Position numbers and translations under genes: made by a program | Notes under the pieces: generated by a model | Database searches by the model: none | What the model was told of the DNA's origin: nothing | The model's input: only the letters and a program-made list of their open reading frames with translations | Assembly: GCA_002709695.1 (NCBI GenBank) | Contig: PAQF01000047.1 | Span: 1-64,000, forward strand | Length of the DNA stretch: 64,000 nt | From: Candidatus Poribacteria bacterium | GTDB taxonomy: Bacteria > Poribacteria > WGA-4E > UBA9662 | Reading direction: 5' to 3' | Part shown: piece after piece, positions 29,507-38,906 of the stretch | Layout of the letters: each line of letters starts with the position of its first letter | Numbering within the stretch: position 1 is the first letter of the stretch

Positions 29507-30553
29507 ATGTCGAGTGTCAATGGTACTGAGCTCAAGCAGCTCGTTTGCAACAATGCATATCAGCCACGTTGGGAATCGTACGAACTTGAGGATCTAGGAG
29601 CTCAGGAGGTTCGTGTTAAAAGCGAACTAACAGCAGCCAAACATGGTACTGAAAAATCGGAATTGCTGGGAAAGGCAATTTACACCAATGCCCCGTATAC
29701 AGAAGGTAAAGTTTTTGATCGTTCGCAAAAACGAAATCATGATGCCACACAATGGAATGTTGTTGGCAACACAACTGTTGGAAGTGTTATTGAAGTTGGG
29801 TCAGATGTTACCCACCTTAAGGAAGGTGATAAAGTTTACGCACATGGTGGATTCAGATCCGTACATCAAGGCAGCCATTTCAAGCAATTAAGCAATGGTT
29901 TAACGCCAGAAGCTGCTTGCTGTATTGATCCAGCCAATTTCGCCATGGCAGCGGTTCGTGATGGTAAAGTTCGGATTGGTGAGCGAGTTATTGTTTCTGG
30001 TATGGGAGCGATTGGACTTTTTGCCGTACAGTTTGCACGATTATCAGGTGCTGTGGATCTGGTTGCTGTTGACCCAATTGAAGCCCGTCGCGAACTAGCC
30101 CTTCAACACGGCGCAACTAAAGCAGTTGATCCTAATGAAGCTGATGATCTTGGAATGGCTTCACGGGAATGGTTTCCCGATGGTGCGGATGTTGTCATAG
30201 AAGCCAGTGGGAGCTATGCAGCATTAAACCAAGCTATCCGTGCTGCCCGGTATGCAGGAAAAGTTATACCATTGGCCATGTATACTGGAGACCCTTCAGC
30301 ATTGGAACTTGGCGAAGAGTTTCATTTCAATCAGATCGACATCATCTCAGCACGTGCCTGTAGCCACCCTCAACGTGAACTCTACTGGAGTGAATCCCGT
30401 ATTGTTGAAACGTTGCTTAAATTGTTTATCTCTGGGGATTTGCACCCACATGGTTTGCCTAGTCCAATAGTGTCACCAGATGAATTGCCAGAAGCATATG
30501 GTAAGATCTATCATGCTCCTGAAGAGGTCATAAAGGTAGCCGTACGCTGGTAA
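29507..30553 (+). CDS. Zinc-type medium-chain dehydrogenase/reductase lacking the catalytic cysteine
   Basis: A 348-aa MDR protein with an N-terminal GroES-like domain and a Rossmann domain carrying SGMGAIG (164-170) and VAVDPIEARRELA. The usual catalytic-zinc stretch CG(T/S)D is replaced by KHGTE (45-49), and the four structural-zinc cysteines are absent. It therefore probably acts as a zinc-free NAD(P)H-dependent reductase, or as a member of the bi-domain oxidoreductases. It has a paralogue in this window at 41563 with the same KHGTE. A palindromic hairpin follows the stop. Confidence 0.82.
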   Translation: MSSVNGTELKQLVCNNAYQPRWESYELEDLGAQEVRVKSELTAAKHGTEKSELLGKAIYTNAPYTEGKVFDRSQKRNHDATQWNVVGNTTVGSVIEVGSDVTHLKEGDKVYAHGGFRSVHQGSHFKQLSNGLTPEAACCIDPANFAMAAVRDGKVRIGERVIVSGMGAIGLFAVQFARLSGAVDLVAVDPIEARRELALQHGATKAVDPNEADDLGMASREWFPDGADVVIEASGSYAALNQAIRAARYAGKVIPLAMYTGDPSALELGEEFHFNQIDIISARACSHPQRELYWSESRIVETLLKLFISGDLHPHGLPSPIVSPDELPEAYGKIYHAPEEVIKVAVRW

Positions 30554-30566
30554 ATAAACCATTCGT

Positions 30567-30597
30567 CCTTATTAAACATATTAAATGTTTAATAAGG
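30567..30597. terminator. 13-bp perfect inverted repeat after the dehydrogenase
   Basis: CCTTATTAAACAT (30567-30579) and ATGTTTAATAAGG (30585-30597) are perfect inverted repeats with a 5-base loop, starting 14 bases after the stop at 30553. There is no run of T after it on the plus strand and the stem is AT-rich, so it may be a transcript-end stabiliser rather than a classical intrinsic terminator. Confidence 0.5.
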
Positions 30598-31172
30598 AAA
30601 ATTCCTACTGGTCAAATGATACAATTTTCTTTTTAATGAACAAAAGTATTATGTGCTTAGAAAAAATTTGGGTTTTACAAACCAGAATTTGCAGGGATGA
30701 TTATCTATGCCTCCTCATTTCTAACTTCTTTACTACTAGCTGTCGATCGTAAGTTATCCTTGCTGTGATTTGTATCTTGGGCAAACTAGTTGGAATTTAT
30801 TAGCAACCAAAAAGAGTTGGTTTCATAGGCTGCTTGAGGCTGTTGAACAGTATAAACCCATTTAATAAGCTGCAACTTGAGAAAGGCTTACACGCTTGTT
30901 CATTTGTCATTTCCTCGATCTTGGAATAGTTCTTCTATGCAAATATTCTGATTCAAATCTGCTAAGTGGGAAGAGGAAATGCTCGGATCGAATGATTGGA
31001 ATTAGACTAAGGGTAGCACCCTAGCCCTTTTGCCTGATTTGAGCATAAAAAGATCATATCTAAAGTGAATTGAATTTACTGATGAAATGGGACTAAGTTT
31101 CCTGAATTTCGATTGTGTCTGCTTTCCTTTTCATAAACTATTTACTTACTCTAAGATGAGCCTCCATTAATC
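30598..31172. other. Convergent intergenic region, no gene seen
   Basis: A 575-base stretch with stops in all frames. The only structure noted is an imperfect hairpin around 31005-31023 (CTAAGGGT, AGC, ACCCTAG). Nothing resembling a tRNA, a small protein or a transposase remnant could be supported. Confidence 0.4.
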
Positions 31173-32126
31173 TCATTTTGCTATGGGGGTTGTATAAACA
31201 AAACGCGGATAGAAATGAAGACGGGAGGGAATTCCGCCAACTTCTTCACTAACAGTGTAATATCCGGTACTGTTAGCATCCCAGCATACAGCCTCTCCTT
31301 GCGGTTCAGTTTCGCTTTCGTACGGCACTGTAACATAATGATCTAAATCGAACGCTTTCCATAAAGGTAGATTTGGATTACGAGCAAAGTAGTAAATGTC
31401 ACTATAAGTCTTAACCAGTATCCTTGATCCACAATGAGAAACGTCTCCTCCAACTACCAATCCAATGTTTAATGTAGTGACACATTCAAGTGTCATTACA
31501 TCAGTAACTGACTGGGGATAAGGAACAAGATAAACGTTGACGCTGTTTCCCCATTTGGATATAACGTAAAGTTCTTTTGTCAATGGGTCAACCAAAAGTG
31601 TTTCAGCATCATGGCGACCGTCAGGGTATCGGAACGAGATCTTTTCCACATTTGCTATCGTCTTTCTTTTGCCAAATGGTGTTTGATCAAGATTGATGAT
31701 TGGCTCCGGAAAGCGGTAGATGTGCTTCAGCTGATACTGAGAAAAGTTGTCTCCGATATCACCTAAATATAGATAGTCTTGATAATCTCTTGGGCCAGGA
31801 CCAAGAGCAATATCCTCCCAATCTCGATTTGTGATTCCCATGACATAGTAAGTACCGAGGTGCCTGCCTTTGTTGTCCAAAGCGTATAAACAATTTGGAT
31901 TATCGCTATCATTATGAGTCCATAACACTCCAGAATTCTTCCGACTAGCAACAATACCAGAGGCTTCACGAATTTCCTCATGTTCAACTAGCCCAAGGTC
32001 TGTTCGGACATCTTTGCTTTGTTCATCAGCATATAGCAGTGAGCTCATTATTAGTGCCAAGCTTACTACACGGAGAGTTATGATTAGAATTTGCGTTATG
32101 TCAGTATATAATTTGGCAGTTGGCAT
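31173..32126 (-). CDS. Secreted propeller-like protein, uncharacterised
   Basis: A 317-aa exported protein with a hydrophobic signal near residues 10-32. The body has repeated strand-turn patterns that look like a beta-propeller: EASGIVASRKNSGVLWTHND, LYALDNKGRHLGTY, WEDIALGPGP, LYLGDIGDN and EPQGEAVCWD. This sequence style recurs in conserved bacterial proteins without a known activity. I infer binding of a metal or small ligand because of the many Asp-rich turns, but no catalytic site can be named. A membrane cytochrome c lies 70 bases upstream on the same strand and may share its transcript. Confidence 0.68.
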   Translation of the reverse strand: MPTAKLYTDITQILIITLRVVSLALIMSSLLYADEQSKDVRTDLGLVEHEEIREASGIVASRKNSGVLWTHNDSDNPNCLYALDNKGRHLGTYYVMGITNRDWEDIALGPGPRDYQDYLYLGDIGDNFSQYQLKHIYRFPEPIINLDQTPFGKRKTIANVEKISFRYPDGRHDAETLLVDPLTKELYVISKWGNSVNVYLVPYPQSVTDVMTLECVTTLNIGLVVGGDVSHCGSRILVKTYSDIYYFARNPNLPLWKAFDLDHYVTVPYESETEPQGEAVCWDANSTGYYTVSEEVGGIPSRLHFYPRFVYTTPIAK

Positions 32127-32196
32127 TGATTAGATGCTCCTTTGATTCCAGAAAAACAATAGTATTATCATGTGCCAAGTTGTGCTTATTCTCCTG

Positions 32197-32562
32197 TTAC
32201 TTTTTACGAATTTGATGGTCATATATCAAAAAACGGATAATTTCATCCGATATTTCCTTTGTTAGTCCAGACCCAGATTTATTCATCATTCTATAGACAT
32301 ATTTTTGCCATTTATCAGCAGAAAAATCAGAGTTAATTGGACGAGCTAAAGTGTGGCAACGGCTACACCTACTGGCAAAAATCTTATATGAACGCTGCAT
32401 TTCCTGTGGATAACTTGATACATCAATGTAAGCTAGACCTAAATCAGCAGGATATATTTGGCTAACCATCTTTGACATCCTGTAAAAAAGAACGACTAAC
32501 AAACAAGAAAGTATCAACATGATAACAATAGAGATAGTAGCAACAGGACGCATGTTTGACAA
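32197..32562 (-). CDS. Membrane-anchored monoheme cytochrome c
   Basis: A 121-aa protein with an N-terminal membrane helix at about residues 8-27 and one heme c site, CSRCH (Cys66, Cys69, His70). The sixth heme ligand may be a Met in YRMMNKSG near residue 90. It should face the periplasm and carry single electrons. The frame opens at a TTG (32562) and has an ATG at 32553; GGCGG suits the TTG better, so the start is uncertain by three codons. It lies upstream of the propeller-like protein on the same strand. Confidence 0.8.
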   Translation of the reverse strand: MSNMRPVATISIVIMLILSCLLVVLFYRMSKMVSQIYPADLGLAYIDVSSYPQEMQRSYKIFASRCSRCHTLARPINSDFSADKWQKYVYRMMNKSGSGLTKEISDEIIRFLIYDHQIRKK

Positions 32563-32734
32563 AATTAACCGCCGTAATTTAACTCAAGATTGATTAGGAA
32601 CCTTAATACTAGATTTAAAAAAACTTTGGGAGGTCATCAGGTTAGAAAAAGATATCAACATTATTAAGCTGTTAGGGAGTGCCATAATTGTTTTACGAGG
32701 TTTCCGACTTCGCAAAACCCATAACATTGTTTAA

Positions 32735-33661
32735 TCATTTGTTACTCAAACGTTCACGGTTATTTGGCACGTCCAATTTTAAATTGGGGCCAATCGGCAC
32801 AACTCGCGTAGGATTGATTTCAGGATGTGTCATGTAATAATGCCGTTTGATGTGATCAAAATTTACCGTTTCTGCTATATCATCGTGACAGTATAAATCA
32901 CACATGTAACCATAAAGATTTGGATAATCAATGATGCGCTTTAAGTTGCACTTGAAATGTCCATAATAAACAGTATCAAAGCGGATTAGTGTAGGAAATA
33001 GACGCCAATCAGCTTCTGTAAGTCGATTACCTATCAGATAACGATGTTCCGAAAGCCGGATTTCCAATAGGTCAAGTGTTTCGAACACTCTGTGAACAGC
33101 CACTTCATAGGCTTTTTGAGTAGTGGCAAAACCCGAACGGTAGACACCATCATTTACGTTAGCATAAATCAAGTCATTGACCTCATCAATCTCAGGTCTC
33201 AATTCGGCAGGATATAAGTCAAGGTTACTGTCTGTGAAATCATCAAACCGGCTATTCAACATCCGCATTATGTCATCATCACAGTTGCTGACAATTTGAC
33301 AGGTTTTACTATCCCATAAGACTGGAACTGTCACTCTTGCCTCATAATTTGGATCAGTGGAAATATAAGCTTGGCTGAGATATTCAAAACCGCTGATAGG
33401 ATCTTTTTGATCGTTGAAAACCCAACCGCGTTCGTCACGGATTGGGTCAACAATCGTCATCCCAATCACATTTTCTAGTTTCTTCAGTCTCCGTACAATT
33501 ATGACTCGATGCGCCCATGGGCAAGCAAAAGATACATAAAGATGGTAACGACCTGACGTTGCAGGGAATTTTGATGAAGCACTGCTCTCGATCCAACTGC
33601 GAAATTGATCTTCCTGACGTAGGAATTTCCCTTCGTCAGTTTTTTCTTCATGATGTAGCAT
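32735..33661 (-). CDS. Glutathionyl-hydroquinone reductase-like glutathione S-transferase
   Basis: A 308-aa omega/xi-class GST. The catalytic cysteine is Cys47 in FACPWAHR, the signature of glutathionyl-hydroquinone reductases (YqjG/PcpF), which strip glutathione from quinone conjugates. Supporting stretches are GWVF, VPVLWD, a thioredoxin-fold end at NCDDDIMRML, and a helical C-terminal domain with YLIGNRLTEADWRLFPTLIRFD. The usual NESSEI loop reads NCDDDI, a mild variation. There is no ribosome binding site before the ATG. It stands alone. Confidence 0.9.
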   Translation of the reverse strand: MLHHEEKTDEGKFLRQEDQFRSWIESSASSKFPATSGRYHLYVSFACPWAHRVIIVRRLKKLENVIGMTIVDPIRDERGWVFNDQKDPISGFEYLSQAYISTDPNYEARVTVPVLWDSKTCQIVSNCDDDIMRMLNSRFDDFTDSNLDLYPAELRPEIDEVNDLIYANVNDGVYRSGFATTQKAYEVAVHRVFETLDLLEIRLSEHRYLIGNRLTEADWRLFPTLIRFDTVYYGHFKCNLKRIIDYPNLYGYMCDLYCHDDIAETVNFDHIKRHYYMTHPEINPTRVVPIGPNLKLDVPNNRERLSNK

Positions 33662-33913
33662 TAATTTTTATACTTCATGTTAGTTTGAAAAAACAATAGA
33701 GTGTAAATGCTGATCCTATATCTGGCAGGTAATAGAAGATTTGTGGGTGGAACCGAATATGAAGAAGTTTCAAGACCAATTCTAAATTTGATGAGGAGAT
33801 TTAGGAAAGGAATCACCTTTAAAGATTAAGTTCAAATGAGAAAACAGATAAAGAGTGGTCGTTTTTTTTATGTCCAGTGTCTCTTTAATATGCAGGCAAT
33901 TTGAAGGTTCCAT

Positions 33914-34705
33914 CTAAGTCGAGCGTTTTTCTGCCACAAAAACCATAGAGGAACTATCATCATAATTGAATTCTTGGTTGGAATCATAATTGCTAAAAAA
34001 GTTTTGGATGTTAAACCCAGTTGATTCCAGTAATATCTCCATTTCCGATCGAAAAATATATTTCGTTTGTACTATACGGACTGCCTTTTCAATCCGACCG
34101 TCTGGGTAAACAGTGTCATAGATCATCTCGGTCTCCTGAATTTGATCTGTCAAGTTCACCCTAACGCGATCATTTCGAACATAGGTTGTACTGGTTTCTT
34201 CATCGTAGAGTAAACCACGATAAATTGGAACGTCTTTACGTCGAAGCCATTCGCGAGCGAGATCACCATGCTTGGGTGTCAAAATATCGATAATTAACAA
34301 CCCGTTATCAGTCAACATATTATTTACGTTCACCAGCGTTTGTTGTTGATCTTTTCGTGTAAGCAAGTTTAAAAACGAATTGAAAGCAATCAAAATAAGA
34401 TTAAACTTCATATCTTGTTGAAACTCAGGTAACTCATGCTCAATTAGTGTAATACGTTCTTTAACTTCATCAGGCCCCGTATCCATTTCCGATCGCACGA
34501 ACTCAAGCATCGGCTCTGAACTATCAACGCCATAAATGTCAATACCTTCACTTGCAATAGGTAGCAACAGTCTACCAACACCACAACCAAGTTGCAATAC
34601 GGGACTGCCTTGCACATTAGCATAATCAAGATACATGCTAATGCCTGCTGTTTTATCAGTCATGTCAAGATCATACATCGATGCTAATTGATCAAACTGG
34701 TTCAT
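33914..34705 (-). CDS. Class I SAM-dependent methyltransferase
   Basis: A 263-aa protein with motif I as VLQLGCGVGRLLLPIA near residue 36, the acidic ribose-binding end of strand 2 in IYGVDSS, and motif IV as NLILIAFNSFLN near residue 105. The C-terminal half is a beta-rich extension often seen in methyltransferases acting on small molecules or sugars; the substrate is unknown. GGGGA precedes the ATG. It lies 25 bases after the GT39-like membrane protein, in the same direction, and may modify a product of that enzyme. Confidence 0.85.
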   Translation of the reverse strand: MNQFDQLASMYDLDMTDKTAGISMYLDYANVQGSPVLQLGCGVGRLLLPIASEGIDIYGVDSSEPMLEFVRSEMDTGPDEVKERITLIEHELPEFQQDMKFNLILIAFNSFLNLLTRKDQQQTLVNVNNMLTDNGLLIIDILTPKHGDLAREWLRRKDVPIYRGLLYDEETSTTYVRNDRVRVNLTDQIQETEMIYDTVYPDGRIEKAVRIVQTKYIFRSEMEILLESTGFNIQNFFSNYDSNQEFNYDDSSSMVFVAEKRST

Positions 34706-34730
34706 GTCTAAGTCCCCGAAAAAATTTCAA

Positions 34731-36152
34731 CTACCAATAAGTATACAACATTACTTCAAATAAGAGCAATTGAAGAACCATTAAACTTATGATCCAACGT
34801 AGATCAGAAATGTTGGATCGTGAGTGCAAGTATTTAGCCGCTGGAATAACAATAAAAGGAGCCATAAAAATCCAAATCCGTTCGACTTCCATGGTATAGA
34901 GTGTTGAAAATGTAATAATCACTAATGTCACCAGATAACTTAAAGGAAAGAGATCCCGAGACAACTGAATTGATTTCACCGTACCATTAAACCATGGAAT
35001 CGTTAGCGGCACTCCAACACCAATCAAAAAAGCCAACAGATTGGCAATACTCAAATTCAAGTATCGACCGACTGTCTCATATCCAGTTCCCATACCTGCT
35101 TCATCTTTCTTGATTGAAGCCCATAAAGCACCAAATGGATCAAAATTAGTGGCTAGGAACAAAAAAACATAAAAAGTCGCGAAAAAAAACAAGGAAATCG
35201 ATAGTATTTTTATTAGAGAGTGGAACTGTTGACGATTAAAAATGAAGCTTAAAGAAACGAAAACAATGAAATATAAACCGATCACAGCAGTAGAGTAAGT
35301 CATCAACATACCAAAACTTAGGCATAGTCCAAGACAAATGGCAATTCTTTTTTTCGGAACAGAAATCGATTTAAAAAAAAGATAAATACTCAAAATGAGA
35401 AAAACACTAAATGGACCGTCCATTGACGTTGACGTAAAAATAACGAAATTAGGCATCACTAAAAAAAGGATTATAGATAATCTTCCCACTTTTTCACTAT
35501 AGAGTTCTTTTGCCAATAAGTAGATAGGAATGATTACAATACTCGTGAAGAGAATTGAAATAAGAGATGCTGAGATGAGGTTGTATCCAAAAATTTTGCT
35601 GAAGGCCCACAAAAATATGACACCTCCGGGAGGATGCGTTTGTGTGTGTCCAGATAGGTTCTGAAAGATATCTGGTTGGGAATAGTTTTTCAGGAAATGG
35701 TAAAGCCCTACTTCATCAAGAAGTGGAACATCACCATAATATTCAAGCGATAAGCGATTATAAGGTTCAAAAAACGCGGGCAACCATTGGCCATCAATCA
35801 TTTTATAACCATCAATCATGGCAACACTAATGCTAATAAACAAAAAAAGACTTATAGAGATAGCTAGAAATGTTACAGTTGAGACCTTTGGATGATTAAT
35901 CAGATTATCCCAAAACAAAAGAAATAGAGTTAGAATGACAATTGCAGGAAAAAGCCAAAATCCTAAATTGATCTGCAGGACAGCATACAATGGTGGAACA
36001 TGACGGTTAGCCTTTAGAACTCCGAGGTGAATTGGCACATAAACCATCAAATAGCTCAGAATTTTATGGTAAAGGAAAAAGAAAGACGAAAGGATAAGTG
36101 TTTGTAAAAGCAGGGAGCTACTGATCCTAAAAAAAAAATGTTTAAGATTCAA
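34731..36152 (-). CDS. GT39-like (PMT/ArnT) polytopic membrane glycosyltransferase
   Basis: A 473-aa membrane protein with about eleven hydrophobic segments. A long extramembrane loop near residues 130-180 contains QTHPPGG, the His-Pro-Pro-Gly motif common in GT-C enzymes of the dolichyl-phosphate-mannosyltransferase/ArnT group. Such enzymes move a sugar from a polyprenyl phosphate carrier onto lipid or protein at the periplasmic face. The start is a TTG overlapping the last 4 bases of coaD. The methyltransferase follows by 25 bases, so the three form a likely operon. Confidence 0.78.
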   Translation of the reverse strand: MNLKHFFFRISSSLLLQTLILSSFFFLYHKILSYLMVYVPIHLGVLKANRHVPPLYAVLQINLGFWLFPAIVILTLFLLFWDNLINHPKVSTVTFLAISISLFLFISISVAMIDGYKMIDGQWLPAFFEPYNRLSLEYYGDVPLLDEVGLYHFLKNYSQPDIFQNLSGHTQTHPPGGVIFLWAFSKIFGYNLISASLISILFTSIVIIPIYLLAKELYSEKVGRLSIILFLVMPNFVIFTSTSMDGPFSVFLILSIYLFFKSISVPKKRIAICLGLCLSFGMLMTYSTAVIGLYFIVFVSLSFIFNRQQFHSLIKILSISLFFFATFYVFLFLATNFDPFGALWASIKKDEAGMGTGYETVGRYLNLSIANLLAFLIGVGVPLTIPWFNGTVKSIQLSRDLFPLSYLVTLVIITFSTLYTMEVERIWIFMAPFIVIPAAKYLHSRSNISDLRWIISLMVLQLLLFEVMLYTYW

Positions 36153-36652
36153 AATTTCTTTTTCAGAAACTGAATGGTAATGGGCGGAACCATTTCAAGT
36201 AGAAATTCATCTGTTACTTTTGGATTTGACATTTCCATAACTTCACTGACCAAAGTTGAACTGAGATGGGCATATTTCAGATCAGCCATCATGAAAATTG
36301 TTTCCACTGATGGTGCTAGTTTTCGGTTCATTCTTGCCATTTGGAATTCATATTCGAAATCGGAAAATACACGTAAGCCTCGAACAATGGCTGAAGCTCC
36401 AAGCGAAGCTGCGTATTGTGCTGTTAAACCAGAATATTGGTCGACCGTAGCATACGGATAAGGCTTTATAACTTCAGTTAGCATCTCGATTCTCTCCTCT
36501 AGGGTGAATCTGGTACCTTTTGTAGGATTGACACCGATTGCTACAATGAGTTGATCAAAGTCTAAAGAACGGGAAATGCGATCGATCAAATCCATATGCC
36601 CATTCGTAACAGGATCAAAACTCGCAGGAAATACGATAATTTTTTCCGACAT
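36149..36652 (-). CDS. coaD: Phosphopantetheine adenylyltransferase
   Basis: A 167-aa enzyme of coenzyme A synthesis that joins ATP and 4'-phosphopantetheine. The nucleotidyltransferase motif TNGH is at residues 16-19 in FDPVTNGHMDLI. RGLRVFSDFEYEFQMA is the substrate-binding stretch, and the later STLVSEVM stands for the ISSTxVRE motif. Length is typical. It is the first gene of a minus-strand trio with a GT39-like protein and a methyltransferase, which is a chance neighbourhood rather than a CoA pathway. Confidence 0.96.
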   Translation of the reverse strand: MSEKIIVFPASFDPVTNGHMDLIDRISRSLDFDQLIVAIGVNPTKGTRFTLEERIEMLTEVIKPYPYATVDQYSGLTAQYAASLGASAIVRGLRVFSDFEYEFQMARMNRKLAPSVETIFMMADLKYAHLSSTLVSEVMEMSNPKVTDEFLLEMVPPITIQFLKKKF

Positions 36653-36762
36653 CTCAATACTTCGTATTAAAGAATATTTTCTTCGAATATGAATCTTAGC
36701 ATAATTTGAATATCAAGAACAAATATAAACAAGAAATGAACTTCTATCTATACCTTACTTAA

Positions 36763-37558
36763 TTACTCTGAGGTATTGCCCGAATCATTTCTGTGCCAGC
36801 AACCAATTTTATACTTGGCATATTTAACGATTTCCTCTGCCACTTTGCTATCCGTGTATTTTTCTATACCTTTAAAACCTGAGGCAGAATTGATTTCACA
36901 GTTTTTGTATCCATTGTTATTAAAGAGTAGGTCTACTCCGCCGATATCTAGTCCCATCAATCTAATTGCTTCCAGCGATAAGAATTCCATTTCATCATCA
37001 ATAGTTTACCTTCGCCACCTCTAGTAACATTGGTTCTGAAATCTCCATTTATTGCTTGTCTTTCATGGATACGACTACTCTCCCTCCAATAACGATAACC
37101 CTAATATTTCGCCCAAATGAAGTTTTAACGAATTCTTGGAGGATCATATTTAAACCAATATCAACTAAGTCAATCTTTTCAACCAGTTGCTCAAAGTTCC
37201 TGCGGGTTTCGGCAAAAAAACCACAGCCATGTGTTCCATTCAATGTTTTTACAACAATGGGAAAACCTATTCCTTCTTCGATATAATCAACATTAATGGA
37301 ATTTTCCGCTAGCATTGTCTTTGGTATAGGTAGATAATACTGTGCCAACGCTTGTTGGATATATAGTTTATCCTTGACTGTTTCAATCCCGTCGGAAGAA
37401 TTTAGGAATGTAACTCCCATTTTTTCCAAATGGCGAAACACTGCCTTTTGATAGTAAGTTGTAGACGGACCAATCCTAGGAATACAGAAATCAGGTTTTT
37501 TTGTTGACCATTGACTAGTACAAACTTCCGGCCCTATCGGTTGACCAATATGCCAACA
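36763..37558 (-). pseudogene. RimK-like ATP-grasp ligase broken by at least two frameshifts
   Basis: Three frames spell one RimK-type ATP-grasp protein. From about 37558 to 37052 comes DFCIPRIGPSTTYY, TLNGTHGCGFF and VIGGRVVVSMKD. A one-base loss near 37055 moves the sequence to a frame reading INGDFRTNVTRGGEGKL. A second shift near 36995 leads to the frame from 36990 down, with LMGLDIGGVDLLF and the metal-binding CEINSASGFKGIE. The order matches RimK homologues that add amino acids to protein or coenzyme tails. No start codon or N-terminal domain remains upstream of the TAA at 37561. It is probably a decaying gene; sequencing error is the alternative. Confidence 0.8.
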
Positions 37559-37753
37559 TTATTTGGATGAACAATGTTTGATCTTTACTGAGTTTAGATT
37601 GGTCTCTTAGCATTCTATAAGCACCAGCATTATCAAATGTGAAAGGTATTCCAAAAAACACCTAAATTAAGACCAAGAAAAGAAATCTTAGACAAAAGCC
37701 CTGCTTTTACATCTTTATAGAAAAAAGAGAGAAGTGTATCAACAACATTATGG

Positions 37754-38518
37754 TTAATCCCGGTCGTTCTTAATTTGCGCCCAAGTTGTCGAAACTTTCT
37801 TCCGGGGATCGACAGCCCAAGTGTTTTCAATCACAATATTGTCAAAATGCCCTTGCTGGGCATAAAGTTGAATGCCAATATAACCTTCTTCATATTCCTT
37901 ATCAGCACCTTCGATTATTTTTTTGTCTTCCCGCGTCAATTTAAACTCTCCACCTTTGACTTCGAATTTCCAGTGGAGCGGAGCTTGTTCTTTATACGTA
38001 ACCCCTTTTTCAGCCTTTATCAATTCATACCAAGGTTCATCATCACTCACCCGTTTCTGGATTTTCATGAATGGTCCTTTGATTTTATCAACTGGTACTT
38101 CTGGCCACCCATCATTAATCATGATAACGCGATAGTGTCTTTTTGTGCTTTCATAAGCCCAAGTAATTCCCATACCATCATTATCAGCAGCAAAAACATC
38201 CATCTCAATTGTAAAGTCTTTGAATTTTTCAGCTTTGTAAATAGCAAAAGTGCCCATTAGGCAGGTATCTGCTTTGGAACCCCATATATTAGAACCTTGA
38301 AACAAAGAATTCCCGTCTAGCGGCCCTTTTTTAATTTCCCATGCAGAGGGTCCTGCATCCCCCAGATTTTTCGGTGCCTCATCAATGAATTCCCAGTCTT
38401 TTATGCTTGCCTTGTTTTCAAAATTAATTCTGATCTTTTCTTGCGCTGAAGAAAGAGTCACAGATATAAACAAACAAAAAAACAGCAATAAAAAGTATTG
38501 AGCCTTATATGTTCTCAT
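37754..38518 (-). CDS. Secreted LamG/concanavalin-fold protein
   Basis: A 254-aa exported protein with a signal peptide ending near SSA (residue 25). The mature part is a beta-sandwich of the LamG or DUF1080 type: NFENKASIKDWEF, FTIEMDVFAADNDGMGI, LHWKFEVKGGEFKLTRED and YIGIQLYAQQGHFDNIVIEN. Such domains bind glycans or act as modules on secreted enzymes; no catalytic residues are evident. The C-terminus ends KKVSTTWAQIKNDRD, related to the ends of the proteins at 51270 and 52108. A truncated copy of its last 50 residues lies directly upstream (38545). Confidence 0.72.
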   Translation of the reverse strand: MRTYKAQYFLLLFFCLFISVTLSSAQEKIRINFENKASIKDWEFIDEAPKNLGDAGPSAWEIKKGPLDGNSLFQGSNIWGSKADTCLMGTFAIYKAEKFKDFTIEMDVFAADNDGMGITWAYESTKRHYRVIMINDGWPEVPVDKIKGPFMKIQKRVSDDEPWYELIKAEKGVTYKEQAPLHWKFEVKGGEFKLTREDKKIIEGADKEYEEGYIGIQLYAQQGHFDNIVIENTWAVDPRKKVSTTWAQIKNDRD

Positions 38519-38544
38519 AATTTTAAGCCTCTGAAATTTTAGTT

Positions 38545-38700
38545 TTAATAGTCCCTATCCACTTTTGCTTCTACCCAAGTTGTTGATAATTTTTTATCTG
38601 GGTCTACAGCCCAGGTGCTTTCAATAACAATATTATCAAAGTAGCGTTTTTGAGCATAAAGTTGAATGCCAACATACCCTTTTCTGTACTCCCTATTAAT
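38545..38700 (-). pseudogene. C-terminal fragment of a duplicate of the LamG-like gene at 37754
   Basis: The minus frame reads INREYRKGYVGIQLYAQKRY, then FDNIVIESTWAVDPDKKL and STTWVEAKVDRDY before the stop at 38545. It aligns with the last 50 residues of the neighbouring gene (DKEYEEGYIGIQLYAQQGH and onward). A TAA interrupts the frame about 10 codons upstream and the rest of the gene is missing. This is the relic of a tandem duplication. The 38701-38906 stretch beyond it shows nothing recognisable. Confidence 0.78.
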
Positions 38701-38906
38701 CCCTCCATAAGATTTATCTGACCTTTAATTTGAGTTTTGACTTTTAAACAAAGTTTTATTTATGATATTTTTTGGTTCTACTCTCAATTGCCCGATTACT
38801 GATTCCTTCAGCTACCTCTAAGACTTGCAGATCAATGTCTGCCAAGACTAGTTCAAAACCTCAAAATTCTGAGACAAAATTAGGATCTGCAACCACTCCA
38901 CTTCAG

